Origin: Prado023 sp032123675
GTDB lineage: Bacteria; Actinomycetota; Actinomycetes; S36-B12; CAIYMF01
NCBI GenBank assembly: GCA_032123675.1
Contig: JAQBEX010000150.1
Location: 1 to 19,821 of the forward strand
Length of the DNA stretch: 19,821 nucleotides
Direction of reading: 5' to 3'
A model generated the notes under the pieces. That model was not told the DNA's origin, made no database searches, and saw nothing but the letters and a program-made list of their open reading frames with translations. Below, in pieces: positions 19,705 to 19,821 of this stretch. The stretch's first letter is position 1. Each line of letters begins with the position of its first letter. The translations under genes and the position numbers were made by a program.

Positions 19705-19821
19705 ATGTTCGAACGGTTCACCGATCGTGCCCGACGTGTTGTGGTGCTCGCGCAAGAAGAGGCGCGGATGCTCAACCACAACTACATCGGCACTGAGCAC
19801 ATCCTGCTCGGGCTGATCCAT
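19705..19821 (+). CDS. clpC: Partial CDS: N terminus of the ClpC AAA+ chaperone
   Basis: Only the first 39 residues are in the window. MFERFTDRARRVVVLAQEEARMLNHNYIGTEHILLGLIH is split here as MFERFTDRARRVVVLAQ and NHNYIGTEHILLGLI, the hallmark start of the ClpC N-terminal repeat domain that binds adaptors and, in M. tuberculosis, cyclomarin. ClpC unfolds substrates for the ClpP protease. GGAG at 19695-19698 lies 6 nt before the ATG. The upstream region has a perfect inverted repeat and a possible ClgR site. The order lsr2-clpC is conserved in actinobacteria. Confidence 0.95.
   Translation, partial: MFERFTDRARRVVVLAQEEARMLNHNYIGTEHILLGLIH

Noticed and set aside
1..19821. CRISPR arrays, insertion sequences, prophage or defence genes
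   Set aside because: No spaced direct repeats of CRISPR type, no transposase, integrase or phage motifs, and composition is uniform across the window.

Overview
The window is a stretch of a high-GC (roughly 70% by eye) actinobacterial chromosome. Every gene recognised is a chromosomal housekeeping or conserved-neighbourhood gene. The gene order (probable ftsH tail, folE, folP, folB, folK, DUF3180, then DUF2520, panC, coaX, then lsr2 and clpC) matches the block around Rv3610c-Rv3596c of Mycobacterium tuberculosis as I remember it. The inserted NuoD-like gene, two bacterial-PH membrane genes and nadB-nadC resemble the Streptomyces version. I see no mobile element, prophage, CRISPR array, tRNA or rRNA, and the sequence does not fix the genus.

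Layout, left to right. Positions 1-3349 are a tightly packed plus-strand folate operon. Its junctions mostly overlap by 4 bases (GTGA or ATGA), and it ends in a DUF3180 membrane protein. Positions 3416-3724 hold a small unknown gene that converges on a minus-strand, stand-alone NuoD/hydrogenase-large-subunit-like gene (3758-4906). That gene is divergent, across only 35 bp, from two overlapping genes for bacterial-PH (YdbS/YdbT-type) membrane proteins (4942-7100). Positions 7171-12521 run DUF2520 - panC - nadB - nadC - coaX, joining early CoA and NAD synthesis in one direction. Positions 12560-14969 are a minus-strand group: a HAD-like hydrolase, a voltage-gated-type K+ channel, and a secreted protein with a Gly/His-rich tail. 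Then come a GyrI-like ligand-binding protein and an ArgA-type GNAT acetyltransferase (plus strand), PEP carboxylase (minus), lsr2 (plus) and the start of clpC (plus).

How the genes fit together. FolE, FolP, FolB and FolK cover four steps from GTP to dihydropteroate. PanC and CoaX cover pantothenate synthesis and its phosphorylation, while panD and panE are not present here. NadB and NadC flank the NadA step of de novo NAD synthesis, but nadA is not present here. PEP carboxylase supplies oxaloacetate and hence aspartate, which feeds NadB, and the ArgA-like enzyme starts arginine synthesis. The block is therefore largely cofactor and aspartate/glutamate-family metabolism, followed by a nucleoid silencer and a protease chaperone.

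Regulation readable from sequence. Several genes have a TAnnnT -10-like box 6-8 nt upstream of the start codon and no Shine-Dalgarno, the arrangement of actinobacterial leaderless promoters. The most striking case is the divergent NuoD-like/bPH pair, whose two boxes lie 11 bp apart. clpC is preceded by a perfect 13-bp inverted repeat and, further upstream, by a near match to the ClgR operator. No gene-free stretch exceeds 300 bases; the longest are 8068-8279, 18948-19166 and 19494-19704, all described below. I do not see a clearly novel biological system. The best leads are the NuoD-like protein lacking both quinone-site residues, its divergent promoter, and the clpC inverted repeat.
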